Positions 43,969 to 52,461 of a stretch of DNA of 64,000 nucleotides are shown in pieces. Source of the DNA: Clostridia bacterium (GTDB lineage Bacteria > Bacillota > Clostridia > Oscillospirales > Acutalibacteraceae); NCBI GenBank assembly GCA_017624675.1, contig JAGAMO010000020.1, forward strand, positions 62,001 to 126,000, given 5' to 3'. Each line of letters begins with the position of its first letter. Position 1 is the stretch's first letter. Under the pieces are notes generated by a model. It was not told where the DNA came from, made no database searches, and was given only the letters and a program-made list of their open reading frames with translations. Position numbers and translations under genes: made by a program.

Positions 43969-44442
43969 GTGCGTATTGTGGTTATATCAGATTCTCACGG
44001 AAAAAGCGGTGCTATTGATAAAATTTTAGCTTCACAGCCTGATGCAAAGGCAGTTTTCTTTTTGGGCGACTGCGTAAGGGATATTGAGGATTTTGAGTTT
44101 TTATACAGTGATAAAACCTTTTACGCCGTGTCGGGAAACTGCGATTATAATTCTTTTTTACCCTCAACAGGTCTTGCCTCTATAGATGGAGTCAGGATAT
44201 TTTATACCCACGGGCACACTTTAAATGTTAAATACACTAAAGAACATCTTCTAAAAACCTTAAAACAAAACGACTGTAAAATCGGTCTATACGGACACAC
44301 ACATATTTCTGATATAGTATATGAAGATGGGGTTTATTTGGTGAATCCCGGCTCGGTTTCCCGTTCGAGAAACGGTCGTGAGTCCTATGCAGTAATAGAT
44401 ATAACCGAAAAGGGGATAATGCCTATCATTATAACAATTTAA
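43969..44442 (+). CDS. YfcE/MJ0936-type metallophosphoesterase
   Basis: A 157-residue calcineurin-fold phosphodiesterase of the small YfcE/MJ0936 class. Metal ligands are in RIVVISDSHGKSG, FLGDC, SGNCD, YTHGH and GLYGHTH, and the end carries LVNPGSVSRSR typical of the class. It is likely to hydrolyse phosphodiester substrates in vitro; the physiological one is unknown. The start is GTG 43969 with AAGAGGTG before it. galE follows from its own promoter. Confidence 0.9.
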   Translation: MRIVVISDSHGKSGAIDKILASQPDAKAVFFLGDCVRDIEDFEFLYSDKTFYAVSGNCDYNSFLPSTGLASIDGVRIFYTHGHTLNVKYTKEHLLKTLKQNDCKIGLYGHTHISDIVYEDGVYLVNPGSVSRSRNGRESYAVIDITEKGIMPIIITI

Positions 44443-44452
44443 GTTGTTTGGC

Positions 44453-44481
44453 TTGACAAACTCCGCGGTCTATAATAAAAT
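44453..44481 (+). promoter_or_regulatory. Promoter of galE
   Basis: TTGACA at 44453-44458, 17 bases, TAAAAT at 44476-44481. Confidence 0.7.
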
Positions 44482-44510
44482 AAAATATAGTAAATTTTGG
44501 AGGTATTACT

Positions 44511-45524
44511 ATGGCAATTTTAGTTACCGGAGGCGCTGGTTACATAGGAAGTCATACCTGCATTGAAATGCTTAATGCGGGTTATGATGTTGTGGTTATC
44601 GATAATCTTGATAACAGCAGTGCTGAATCTTTAAAGAGAGTAGAAAAAATCACAGGCAAAAGCGTTAAATTTTACAAAGAAGATGTAAGATGTAAGGACG
44701 CTTTAAGAAAGATTTTTACCGAGAATAAAATCGAGGCTGCAATTCACTTTGCAGGACTCAAGGCAGTAGGCGAATCTGTAAGAGAGCCTATTATGTATTA
44801 TGATAACAACCTTAAAAACACCATTGCTTTGCTTGAAGTTATGGACGAGTTTGGCGTTAAGAAAATTGTATTTTCTTCTTCTGCAACCGTTTACGGCGTT
44901 GCTACCGAAATGCCTTTGGTTGAGGGTATGCCTTTAGGCGCAATTAACCCCTATGGCAGAACAAAATATTTCATTGAAGAAATCTTGCGTGACCTTTATG
45001 TTTCTGATAATGAGTGGTCTATTGCTTTGCTTAGATATTTCAACCCCATCGGCGCTCACAAGAGCGGTCTTATCGGCGAGGACCCCAAGGGTATTCCTAA
45101 CAACTTAATGCCTTATATTTCTCAGGTTGCAGTTGGCAAACTTGAAAAGCTTCACGTTTTCGGTAACGATTATAATACCGTTGACGGAACAGGCGTTAGA
45201 GACTATATCCACGTTGTTGACTTGGCTGACGGTCACGTTAAGGCTATTGACTGGGCATTAAAGAACACTGGTTGTGAGGCATTTAACCTTGGTACCGGTA
45301 ACGGCGTCAGCGTTCTTCAACTTCGTGACGCTTTCGTAAAGGCTAGCGGAATTGATGTTCCTTATGTTATTGACCCCCGTCGCCCCGGCGACCCTGATGA
45401 GGTTTATGCTAATGCCGAAAAGGCAAAGGCAGTGCTTGGTTGGGAGGCTAAACGCGGTATTGAAGAAATGTGTGAGGATACTTGGCGTTGGCAAAGCGGC
45501 AACCCCAAAGGTTATGAAGAATAA
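44511..45524 (+). CDS. galE: UDP-glucose 4-epimerase
   Basis: A 337-residue short-chain dehydrogenase-type epimerase interconverting UDP-glucose and UDP-galactose. The NAD-binding motif is [17 protein letters not shown], the catalytic Ser is in [10 protein letters not shown] and the Tyr-x3-Lys is in [25 protein letters not shown] and [16 protein letters not shown] are GalE-specific. ATG 44511 follows TTGGAGG. No Leloir partners are in the window, but the GH2 enzyme upstream could supply galactose. Confidence 0.96.
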   Translation: MAILVTGGAGYIGSHTCIEMLNAGYDVVVIDNLDNSSAESLKRVEKITGKSVKFYKEDVRCKDALRKIFTENKIEAAIHFAGLKAVGESVREPIMYYDNNLKNTIALLEVMDEFGVKKIVFSSSATVYGVATEMPLVEGMPLGAINPYGRTKYFIEEILRDLYVSDNEWSIALLRYFNPIGAHKSGLIGEDPKGIPNNLMPYISQVAVGKLEKLHVFGNDYNTVDGTGVRDYIHVVDLADGHVKAIDWALKNTGCEAFNLGTGNGVSVLQLRDAFVKASGIDVPYVIDPRRPGDPDEVYANAEKAKAVLGWEAKRGIEEMCEDTWRWQSGNPKGYEE

Positions 45525-45542
45525 TTAGTTTTGTTTTAAATA

Positions 45543-45592
45543 GTGAAGAGGTAAGATGTTAAAATAAGTTACTTATTACCTCTTCACTTTTA
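45543..45592 (+). terminator. Terminator after galE
   Basis: A 12-bp stem GTGAAGAGGTAA/TTACCTCTTCAC with a 21-base loop that contains a minor inner pairing, followed by TTTTA. Confidence 0.75.
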
Positions 45593-45611
45593 CTTATTAC
45601 TCAGAATATAT

Positions 45612-45688
45612 CCGCTCGTGGCGCAGCTGGATAACGCAGCAGATTCCGATTCTGAAGAACGGGGGTTCGAATCCTCTCGAGCGGGCCA
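45612..45688 (+). tRNA. tRNA-Arg (anticodon CCG)
   Basis: Acceptor CCGCTCG (45612-45618) pairs with CGAGCGG (45678-45684), then discriminator G and encoded CCA (45686-45688). The anticodon loop is TTCCGAT at 45644-45650 with anticodon CCG at 45646-45648, reading CGG. The T arm is GGGGG-TTCGAAT-CCTCT with two G-U pairs, and the D arm is GCGC/ACGC. Confidence 0.93.
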
Positions 45689-45690
45689 AA

Positions 45691-45724
45691 AATAAAGCAT
45701 CGCGAAAGCGGTGCTTTATTTTAT
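45691..45724 (+). terminator. Hairpin directly after tRNA-Arg, likely its terminator
   Basis: AATAAAGCATCGC and GCGGTGCTTTATT form a 13-bp stem with a GAAA tetraloop, followed by TTTA. Confidence 0.7.
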
Positions 45725-45905
45725 CCAAGCCGAAGGCTTGGTATGTAATCCGCGATAGCGGAATGTAATCACGCTTTAGCGTGTATGTCATCACCGCAAG
45801 GTGCATATTCGGCTTGATTACATACGCAAGTAAAGTTGCAATTACATACAATACTCCGCATTGATTACATCCACACCCACGGTGTGATTTAATGTATATG
45901 ACTTA
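45725..45905. repeat. Array of short hairpins separated by ATGTAAT/ATTACAT spacers
   Basis: Hairpins CCAAGCC/GGCTTGG (45725-45741), CCGC/GCGG (45750-45761), ACGC/GCGT (45771-45782), CACC/GGTG (45792-45803), GCAA/TTGC, CAAT/ATTG and CACACC/GGTGTG (45872-45886) alternate with a conserved 7-8 base spacer. The first spacers read TATGTAAT, AATGTAAT, TATGTCAT; after about 45815 they read ATTACATA, AATTACATA, ATTACAT, i.e. the reverse complement, so the array is roughly mirror-symmetric about 45815. Stems differ in sequence but keep their pairing. This is the inverse of a CRISPR layout (constant spacer, variable hairpin) and no cas gene is near. Unknown element. Confidence 0.7.
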
Positions 45906-46027
45906 GAATATCTACTTCGTTATTCATTGCAATTACGAAAAAACTATGATATAATATAAAAGAAAAACAATGGTCTATGGATGCATACAAATGCGAATTA
46001 GTAAAATAAAAATTTTGAGGTGTTAAA

Positions 46028-46462
46028 ATGGGAAAAAGATTACTCGGGTTTATTCTTGTGCTATCGGTTTTGTTGTTATCCTCCTGTGGTCAAAAGGAAA
46101 ACAAATATTTTAAACTCAAGGGTGAATTTCAAACTTCCAAAACTTTGAAAATTGTTACCAAAGAATCTTATGAAGAGGATTGCACGGTAATAGATTACTA
46201 TATATCAAATGTTGGTTTTAAAGAACATAGTATTGCGGGCGATGATAACTGTTTCGAACTTCAGAAACTTGTTGACGGAGAATGGAAAAGGGTTGGAACA
46301 AAGAACGACCATGAGTGGACTTTGGATGCTTTAATTTTAGAACCGCATCAAACAGAAGAACGACAAATAAAATTGGAAGATTATTTTTATTTACCCTTGG
46401 AAAGCGGCGAATACCGAATTGCAGTAGGCGAATATCTTTCCAATACCTTTAAAATTTCTTAG
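46028..46462 (+). CDS. Lipoprotein with immunoglobulin-like domain (Big_14-like)
   Basis: A 144-residue lipoprotein. The signal peptide MGKRLLGFILVLSVLLLSSC ends in the lipobox LSSC. The mature part resembles the small immunoglobulin-like domain found in clostridial lipoproteins (FELQKLVDGEWKRV, then LEPHQTEERQIKLEDYFYPL-like strand pattern and SGEYRIAVGEY). Function is unknown. ATG 46028 follows GAGGTG, with a terminator 10 bases after the stop. It stands alone between the hairpin array and an HTH gene. Confidence 0.75.
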   Translation: MGKRLLGFILVLSVLLLSSCGQKENKYFKLKGEFQTSKTLKIVTKESYEEDCTVIDYYISNVGFKEHSIAGDDNCFELQKLVDGEWKRVGTKNDHEWTLDALILEPHQTEERQIKLEDYFYLPLESGEYRIAVGEYLSNTFKIS

Positions 46463-46473
46463 ATTTATGGCTA

Positions 46474-46502
46474 AAAACCAACCCTTGTGGTTGGTTTTTT
46501 TG
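46474..46502 (+). terminator. Terminator after the lipoprotein gene
   Basis: AAAACCAACC pairs with GGTTGGTTTT, followed by TTT. Confidence 0.88.
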
Positions 46503-46522
46503 AATTTAAATGTAAAATAAAC

Positions 46523-46551
46523 TTGACATTTTAAGACTGATGTGATAAACT
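46523..46551 (+). promoter_or_regulatory. Promoter of the HTH-membrane protein pair
   Basis: TTGACA at 46523-46528, 17 bases, TAAACT at 46546-46551. Confidence 0.65.
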
Positions 46552-46559
46552 TACATTGT

Positions 46560-46576
46560 AAAGTAAACTTTACTTT
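46560..46576. promoter_or_regulatory. Palindromic operator candidate next to the HTH gene promoter
   Basis: AAAGTAAA-C-TTTACTTT is a perfect 8-base dyad around one C, starting 8 bases after the -10 element at the expected transcription start. It is well placed for autorepression by the HTH protein encoded 13 bases downstream. Confidence 0.55.
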
Positions 46577-46589
46577 GGGAGGTGTTCGT

Positions 46590-46787
46590 TTGGAGAATAG
46601 GATTAAAGATTTAAGAAAAGAACTTGGAGTTACTCAAGAAGATTTAGCTTTTAAAGTTGGTGTAACCCGTCAGACAATTATTTCGTTGGAAAACGGGAAA
46701 TATAACGCCTCTCTGCAACTGGCGTATAAGATTGCTAAATATTTTAACAGGTCGATAGAAGAAATATTTATTTTTGAGGAGGACTGA
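46590..46787 (+). CDS. XRE/Cro-type helix-turn-helix regulator, YgzD-like
   Basis: A 65-residue DNA-binding protein made almost only of a Cro/C1-type [23 protein letters not shown] and [20 protein letters not shown], ending [14 protein letters not shown]. This is the small regulator usually paired with a membrane protein in Firmicutes. The in-frame ORF runs upstream to 46542, but TTG 46590 has GGGAGGTG five bases before it and restores the standard N-terminus. The pair probably senses an envelope or growth signal; autoregulation at the adjacent palindrome is inference. Confidence 0.9.
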   Translation: MENRIKDLRKELGVTQEDLAFKVGVTRQTIISLENGKYNASLQLAYKIAKYFNRSIEEIFIFEED

Positions 46788-46789
46788 TT

Positions 46790-47206
46790 ATGGAATTTAA
46801 GAAAAAACTGAGGGTTAGATTATTCATAGCAATAGGGTATATTGTTTTGGGTCTTGCGATGATTATTGCTTTTAATATAATTAAGACTGAAAATAACTTT
46901 TTCTCTTCTTTTGGTTTTGCGTTGGTGGTAATCGGTATTGTTCAAATAAGAAACTACCGAATAATCACCAAAGATGAAGAAAGTATAAGAAAAAGAGAAA
47001 TAGCAGAGAGTGACGAGCGCAACATTTCTATTGCGAACAAGGCTAAAAGTTATGCTTTTGCGATTTATGTAGTTGTGGCTTGTGTGTCAGTCATTTTGTT
47101 GGAAATAGCTAACAAAACCGATTTAGCTATAATTTTATCAGCTACCGTTTCTTTGCTGATTCTTGTGTATTGGATTAGTTATTTTATTATAAGGAAAAGG
47201 TCATAA
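46790..47206 (+). CDS. Membrane protein paired with the HTH regulator (DUF2178-like)
   Basis: A 138-residue protein with four predicted membrane helices in two pairs; the central cytoplasmic loop contains KDEESIRKREIAESDERNIS, where the DERN-type motif is common in partners of YgzD-like regulators. It starts 3 bases after the regulator stop. Partner function is unknown. A terminator follows. Confidence 0.75.
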   Translation: MEFKKKLRVRLFIAIGYIVLGLAMIIAFNIIKTENNFFSSFGFALVVIGIVQIRNYRIITKDEESIRKREIAESDERNISIANKAKSYAFAIYVVVACVSVILLEIANKTDLAIILSATVSLLILVYWISYFIIRKRS

Positions 47207-47237
47207 AAAAGAGAACCTGTTTGACAGGTTCTCTTTT
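47205..47237. terminator. Terminator between the HTH pair and the ABC transporter gene
   Basis: GAGAACCTGT pairs with ACAGGTTCTC around a TTG loop, with A-run and TTTT flanks. Confidence 0.88.
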
Positions 47238-47241
47238 AAAT

Positions 47242-49872
47242 TTATTCACTTCTAAGTGCTGTTACGGGGTCTTTTTTGGCGGCAATTTTTGAGGGAATCA
47301 AACCTGCGATAAATGTTAAAATCATACTGATAATAACCAAAATCACAGCGCCGTTTAAGGGAAGACTTGCCAAACCGCCAATATCGGTTACGGCTTTAAT
47401 AATAGCGTTAATCGGTATCAGTAACAGCAGTGTTACGCCTATTCCTAACGCACCCGCAACAAAGCCTACAATCAAGGTTTCGGCGTTGAATACACGGGAA
47501 ATATCCTTTTTGGAAGCGCCCATAGCGCGTAAAATACCGATTTCTTTTGTTCTTTCCAAAACCGAGATATAGGTTATAATACCTATCATAATTGAAGAAA
47601 CGATAAGCGAAATACTTACAAACGCAATGAGAATATAACTAATGGCATTTATAATGGTTGTAACCGAGGACATCATAAGACCGATGTAATCTGTATAGGT
47701 AATTTCCTCGTTTTCATCGGCTTTCTCGTTATATTGATTTATAAGTTCTGAAATACTTTCTTTTGCCTCAAAATCTTTTGGATAAATGTTGATGGAAATA
47801 GGTTTTTTAAGGTCGGAAACACCCATAAGCTTTAGGTTGCCCTCATAGGTGGCGTCCTTGCTTTGCGCTTTCATTGAATCAACAAAAAGTTTTGTGATTT
47901 CTTCTTCGGTTTTACCCTGCTGTTTCATACCCTCAATATAACCCATATACTGTGCCTGTTGCTCGGCGGGGAGGGTAGAAATATAACCCAGAACTTGTGC
48001 ATAGGTCATACTGTCATAGTTGTTTTCAAAGGGCTGACCTGTGAAAACGTTAATTTTCTCGTTGGCTTTTTGGGCCTTTACAATTTCACTGTCGTTGACC
48101 TTGGTAATCAGCTCTTCCATAAGTTCTTTTTTATAACCCACAAAACCGCTTGTTTGCTCGTTTATGGATTCTTCGGAGGGTCTAATAATACCAACAACCT
48201 TAATTTTTTCGGCTTTTTCGAGCTTAGAATTTATATACAAAGTATCGTCAGTTTTATCAATCCAAATTGGATTTACGCTATCTTGGTCGCTCTTTTGGAA
48301 ATAATCGCTGTTTAAGAGAAGCTTAAACTCTAAATCAAGAATTTCATCATAAGTATATGATGTTTCCTTGGTTGGGGTTATCTTTTCGCCCTTTTTAGCT
48401 TTTTCCATCATTTCCTCAAGCTCGGAAGAATCCTTAAGACCTAAGGAATAGAGGGTATAGTCGCTGATTTGATTATTGCGGTTTACAACAATAACAACCT
48501 CGTTGTACTTTTCGGGGAATTTACCCTTAACGATTTCGTATTGTTTATTAAGAAGCTCATCGTTGTTTGTAAGCTGATGCCAAATCTCAGAGCTTGACAT
48601 CATAAAACCACCGCTCATAGGAGAAGCGTTAGTATCAACATCACTGCCTAAACTTGCCATAATTTTATTAAATACTTGATTTGGGTTTATATGCTCACCG
48701 TCGCTGCTGTAAATGTTAAGGTCGGTAGCGTAAGAGTATTCAATATCGCTGACATAATTATCAAATTCATCAGTTTCCTCTAAATGCATTTTAAAGGCTT
48801 CAAGATTATTTACCGAAATACCGTTTACCATTGTTGTCATCATTTCGGTCATAATGTTGTTGGAATAAATTTTATCGGGTTGTTTTTCGCCAGTGTCTTC
48901 AACCTCACCCATAAGGTCGTCGGCAAGACCCGACATATCCATTCCGGCTTCCTCAATGGTTATGGGGTAGCTTGAAAGGGTTTCTTCCTCAACACGGTTG
49001 ATATAAGCGTTAACACCGTTTGAGAGAGAAAGTATAAGCGCAATGCCTATAATTCCTATTGACCCTGCAAAAGATGTCAGGAAAGTTCTTGCTTTTTTAG
49101 TCATTAGGTTGTTGAGCGAAAGACTTAAGGCTGTGAAAAATGACATTGAGGGCTTTTTGATAATCTTTTTATGCTCTTTTTTGTTTTCTTCAGAAGAGTA
49201 GGGAGCGGTGTCAGAAATAACCTCACCGTCTAAAAGGCGGATAATTCGGGTAGAATATTCATTGGCGATTTCGGGGTTATGTGTAACCATTACAACAAGG
49301 CGGTCTTTGGCAATTTCCTTTAAAAGCGCCATGATCTGCACAGAAGTTTCACTGTCAAGCGCACCTGTGGGTTCATCGGCAAGAAGAATATCGGGGTTGT
49401 TAACTAACGCGCGGGCAATAGCCACTCTTTGCATTTGACCGCCCGACATTTGGTTAGGCTTTTTGTTCACTTGGTCAGAGAGACCAACTTTATCTAGTGC
49501 TTCAAGCGCTCTTTTCTTGCGCTCTGCTTTAGAAACACCCGAAAGTGTGAGTGCTAACTCGACATTTGAAAGCACACTTTGGTGGGGGATTAGGTTATAA
49601 CTTTGGAAAATGAAGCCTATGGTATGGTTTCGGTAAGTATCCCAATCTCTGTCCTTATAAAGCTTTGTGCTTTTGCCGTTGATTATAAGGTCGCCGTCGG
49701 AATAGCGGTCAAGTCCGCCGATAATATTAAGCAAGGTTGTTTTTCCGCAACCCGACTGTCCGAGTATGGCAACAAATTCGTTGTCACGAAATTCAATATC
49801 AACGCCTTTTAAAGCGTGAACGGCTGTATCACCTAAATAATAATCCTTTTTAATGCCTACAAGTTTCAGCAA
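47242..49872 (-). CDS. ABC transporter, fused ATPase and FtsX-type permease (MacB-like)
   Basis: An 876-residue fusion. Residues 1-230 are an ATPase of the LolD/MacB type: Walker A GQSGCGKTT, signature MSGGQMQRVAIARAL, Walker B ILLADEPTGALD. A linker leads to the first membrane helix (about 262-285), a large extracellular domain of about 430 residues, and three C-terminal helices with the FtsX block LERTKEIGILRAMGASKKDI. Such transporters export peptides or antibiotics or transmit mechanical force rather than import nutrients. An ATG at 49881 leaves only one base after AAAGGA, while TTG 49872 has ten and gives the usual MLKLVGI start. No two-component system is adjacent. Confidence 0.9.
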   Translation of the reverse strand: MLKLVGIKKDYYLGDTAVHALKGVDIEFRDNEFVAILGQSGCGKTTLLNIIGGLDRYSDGDLIINGKSTKLYKDRDWDTYRNHTIGFIFQSYNLIPHQSVLSNVELALTLSGVSKAERKKRALEALDKVGLSDQVNKKPNQMSGGQMQRVAIARALVNNPDILLADEPTGALDSETSVQIMALLKEIAKDRLVVMVTHNPEIANEYSTRIIRLLDGEVISDTAPYSSEENKKEHKKIIKKPSMSFFTALSLSLNNLMTKKARTFLTSFAGSIGIIGIALILSLSNGVNAYINRVEEETLSSYPITIEEAGMDMSGLADDLMGEVEDTGEKQPDKIYSNNIMTEMMTTMVNGISVNNLEAFKMHLEETDEFDNYVSDIEYSYATDLNIYSSDGEHINPNQVFNKIMASLGSDVDTNASPMSGGFMMSSSEIWHQLTNNDELLNKQYEIVKGKFPEKYNEVVIVVNRNNQISDYTLYSLGLKDSSELEEMMEKAKKGEKITPTKETSYTYDEILDLEFKLLLNSDYFQKSDQDSVNPIWIDKTDDTLYINSKLEKAEKIKVVGIIRPSEESINEQTSGFVGYKKELMEELITKVNDSEIVKAQKANEKINVFTGQPFENNYDSMTYAQVLGYISTLPAEQQAQYMGYIEGMKQQGKTEEEITKLFVDSMKAQSKDATYEGNLKLMGVSDLKKPISINIYPKDFEAKESISELINQYNEKADENEEITYTDYIGLMMSSVTTIINAISYILIAFVSISLIVSSIMIGIITYISVLERTKEIGILRAMGASKKDISRVFNAETLIVGFVAGALGIGVTLLLLIPINAIIKAVTDIGGLASLPLNGAVILVIISMILTFIAGLIPSKIAAKKDPVTALRSE

Positions 49873-49962
49873 TAATACCATTTCCTTTCATAGGGTTTTC
49901 TATATTTTACCACAAATTTGTTTACAAATTATGAATATTAAGAATTTTTTACTTTAAAAACA

Positions 49963-49991
49963 TTGAAAAAGTAATGAAACAGTGCTAAAAT
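49963..49991 (+). promoter_or_regulatory. Promoter of the class A PBP gene
   Basis: TTGAAA, 17 bases, TAAAAT, 39 bases before the ATG. Confidence 0.6.
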
Positions 49992-50030
49992 GACATATAA
50001 TTAAGAGAATTTTTAAAAGGGGGAGTATGT

Positions 50031-52343
50031 ATGTTGGAAAAAATCTTCAAAAAGATGACTGTTTATATGTCTCTTTTATTGGCAATTTCTATTGTAATCA
50101 CTCTATTTTGCATACCCTCCGCTAAATATACCGAGGAGTTTATTGATATTTTCGGAGCAAAAGCTATCGCCGAGAATATTAAGAATATGGAGCTTAATAT
50201 GACCTCGGTGGTTTATGCCAAAAATTATGACGGAGAGTGGGAGGAATACCACCGAATTCACGGCGAGGAAAACCGCCTTTGGGTTAGCATTGATAAAATG
50301 CCAAAGGACCTTATTAATGCTTTTATTGCTATTGAGGATGAAACCTTTGAAAAACATTCAGGCATTAACTGGAAAAGAACATTAGGCGCTATAGGCAATA
50401 TGTTCTTCAAGTTTGACGATACCGAATTTGGCGGTTCGACAATCACCCAACAGTTAATTAAGAATGTTACGGGCGATAAGGGTAGAAATGCCACCAGAAA
50501 AATGAGGGAAATTGTCCGCGCTCTTATAATTGACAAAAGGCTTAGTAAAAAGCAGATTTTAGAGGCATATTTAAATACTATTGCTCTTGGTAACGGTATA
50601 TGCGGCGTTCAGGTTGCGGCTAACTATTATTTTAATAAAGATGTTAGCGAACTTGATTTGGCCGAGTGTGCTACAATTGCGGCTATCACTAAAAATCCGT
50701 CGAGATATAACCCTGTTACAAACATAGAGGAAAATAAAAAACGCCGTAGTGTTGTTCTTGAAAAAATGGCGGAGCATAGCTTCATAAGTGTGAATGAAAT
50801 GTTGGATGCTTTTGATGCCGAAATAAGTATTGATAATTCTCAAAAAGAAACGCTCGACCCCGAAATCAACGACTATTTTATTGACACTCTTATACAGCAG
50901 GTCATAGAGGATTTAATGGAAAAATATGACTGCTCTGAAAATATAGCTTCTACAATGCTTTATAACGGTGGTTTCAAGATTTATGCAACCGTTAATGCTG
51001 ATGTTCAGCAAAAGATGGAAAAAGTATATGAAAATGTAGACCGATATTTTTATCTAAAAGGCAAAAACCTGCAGGGCGAAAGGGTACACGCCCAGTCGGG
51101 TATGACCATAATGGATTACAACGGCGGTATTGTAGGAATTGTTGGCGGTGCGGGAGAAAAAACCGTTAACAGAGGACTTAACCGTGCTTATAATATTCCC
51201 CAACAACCCGGCTCTACTATGAAGCCGATTGGCGTTTATGCCTTGGCAATAGAAAATGATTTAATTCATTATTCTTCAAAAGTGGTGGATAAGCCAATAC
51301 CTCATTACACACCTGATGGGAAACCCGGTCCTAAGGAGTGGTATGGATATTATAAGGGTCTTATGACGGTAGATTATGCTATCAGGAAATCTGCTAATAC
51401 CATACCTGTCATACTTTTACAGGAATTAGGGGTAAAGGAATCGTATAATTTCTTAACTAAAAAATTAGGACTTAAGTTTCTAGTTAAGGAGGATAAGAAT
51501 TTATCTTCATTAGCACTTGGTGGTTGTTGTTACGGAATGACGCCCACCGAATCTGCAGCCGCTTATGCTATATTCGGTAATGGGGGTGTATACCACACAC
51601 CCACAACCTATACCAAAATTGAGCGTGTTAGCGGTGAGACTGTTTTGGAATATAAATCCAAAGGCAAACAAGTAATAAGTCCTGAAACCGCTACGATTAT
51701 GAACCGACTTTTACAAGGTGTTGTTTACGGCAGTGAAGGAACAGGTGGCGGCATTGCGGGTTACAGCGGAATGAAAGCCTACGCCAAAACAGGTACTTCG
51801 AGTGAGTCTAACGACCTTTGGATGGTTGCGGGTACTCCTTACTATGTTGGCTCGGTTTGGTACGGCTTTGATTTGCGTCAGACTGTACACAGCACATCGG
51901 CTGCGGCGACCATTTGGCGCGATGTTATGCGAGATGTTCACAGACCTCTTAAAAACAAGGATTTCACATACAGTGAAAATGTTGTGATGCGAGGCTCAGG
52001 TTATTACAAAAAAGGCACAAATCCCGATAATTTAACCCTTTATCAAGGCGAAACCAGTTCTGTGGAGTCGACAGAATCGGTTGTTTCTTCTGTGGAAAGT
52101 CAGCCTGTTTCTTCGAATACACAAAGTGGTGCGGCGGTTTCATCCAAACCGCCCGAAAGCAGCGGCGAAAGCTCGGTGAATTCTTCACAAAACAGTAGTG
52201 AGCAAAACAGTTCAAGCTCCGATAATTCCTATGTTTCTTCCAATCAGTCAGATAATTCAACCCCCGGTTCTTTGGGAGATACTGAAACGGGAACTGACCC
52301 TGAAACGCCTCAAGAACAGAACGCAAATATAAGAACAGAGTGA
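50031..52343 (+). CDS. Class A penicillin-binding protein (glycosyltransferase-transpeptidase)
   Basis: A 770-residue bifunctional peptidoglycan synthase. One N-terminal membrane helix (about 12-32) is followed by the GT51 glycosyltransferase with IAIEDETFEKHSGINW, GGSTITQQLIKN and KRLSKKQILEAYLN. The transpeptidase has the nucleophile Ser in GSTMKP, the SxN as KSANT and the KTG as AKTGTSSE. The last 90 residues are a low-complexity Ser/Asn/Glu/Pro tail outside the membrane. ATG 50031 follows AAGGGGGAG. It is a single-gene unit. Confidence 0.94.
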   Translation: MLEKIFKKMTVYMSLLLAISIVITLFCIPSAKYTEEFIDIFGAKAIAENIKNMELNMTSVVYAKNYDGEWEEYHRIHGEENRLWVSIDKMPKDLINAFIAIEDETFEKHSGINWKRTLGAIGNMFFKFDDTEFGGSTITQQLIKNVTGDKGRNATRKMREIVRALIIDKRLSKKQILEAYLNTIALGNGICGVQVAANYYFNKDVSELDLAECATIAAITKNPSRYNPVTNIEENKKRRSVVLEKMAEHSFISVNEMLDAFDAEISIDNSQKETLDPEINDYFIDTLIQQVIEDLMEKYDCSENIASTMLYNGGFKIYATVNADVQQKMEKVYENVDRYFYLKGKNLQGERVHAQSGMTIMDYNGGIVGIVGGAGEKTVNRGLNRAYNIPQQPGSTMKPIGVYALAIENDLIHYSSKVVDKPIPHYTPDGKPGPKEWYGYYKGLMTVDYAIRKSANTIPVILLQELGVKESYNFLTKKLGLKFLVKEDKNLSSLALGGCCYGMTPTESAAAYAIFGNGGVYHTPTTYTKIERVSGETVLEYKSKGKQVISPETATIMNRLLQGVVYGSEGTGGGIAGYSGMKAYAKTGTSSESNDLWMVAGTPYYVGSVWYGFDLRQTVHSTSAAATIWRDVMRDVHRPLKNKDFTYSENVVMRGSGYYKKGTNPDNLTLYQGETSSVESTESVVSSVESQPVSSNTQSGAAVSSKPPESSGESSVNSSQNSSEQNSSSSDNSYVSSNQSDNSTPGSLGDTETGTDPETPQEQNANIRTE

Positions 52344-52345
52344 TT

Positions 52346-52381
52346 AATAAATCGGTCCTTTTCAGACCGATTTATTTTTTG
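52346..52381 (+). terminator. Terminator after the PBP gene
   Basis: AATAAATCGGTC pairs with GACCGATTTATT, followed by TTTTT. Confidence 0.9.
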
Positions 52382-52401
52382 CAAAAAAAGGTAATATACT
52401 A

Positions 52402-52430
52402 TTGAAAAAACAAGGGTTTTGTGGTATCAT
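52402..52430 (+). promoter_or_regulatory. Promoter of the murI operon
   Basis: TTGAAA, 17 bases, TATCAT. It appears to drive the run of genes from murI to engB, which has no internal terminator. Confidence 0.6.
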
Positions 52431-52461
52431 TTAATAGAATATATATTTAGGGGTGAGCTAA

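Noticed and set aside
45597..45851. 84-codon minus-strand ORF
   Set aside because: It runs antisense through the tRNA and the hairpin array and has no coding character.
45725..45905. CRISPR-like array
   Set aside because: The constant unit is only 7-8 bases, the variable parts are themselves palindromic, and there is no cas gene in the window.
45612..46028. Integrated element at tRNA-Arg
   Set aside because: No integrase, no duplicated tRNA 3' end was seen, and the following genes look like ordinary chromosomal ones.
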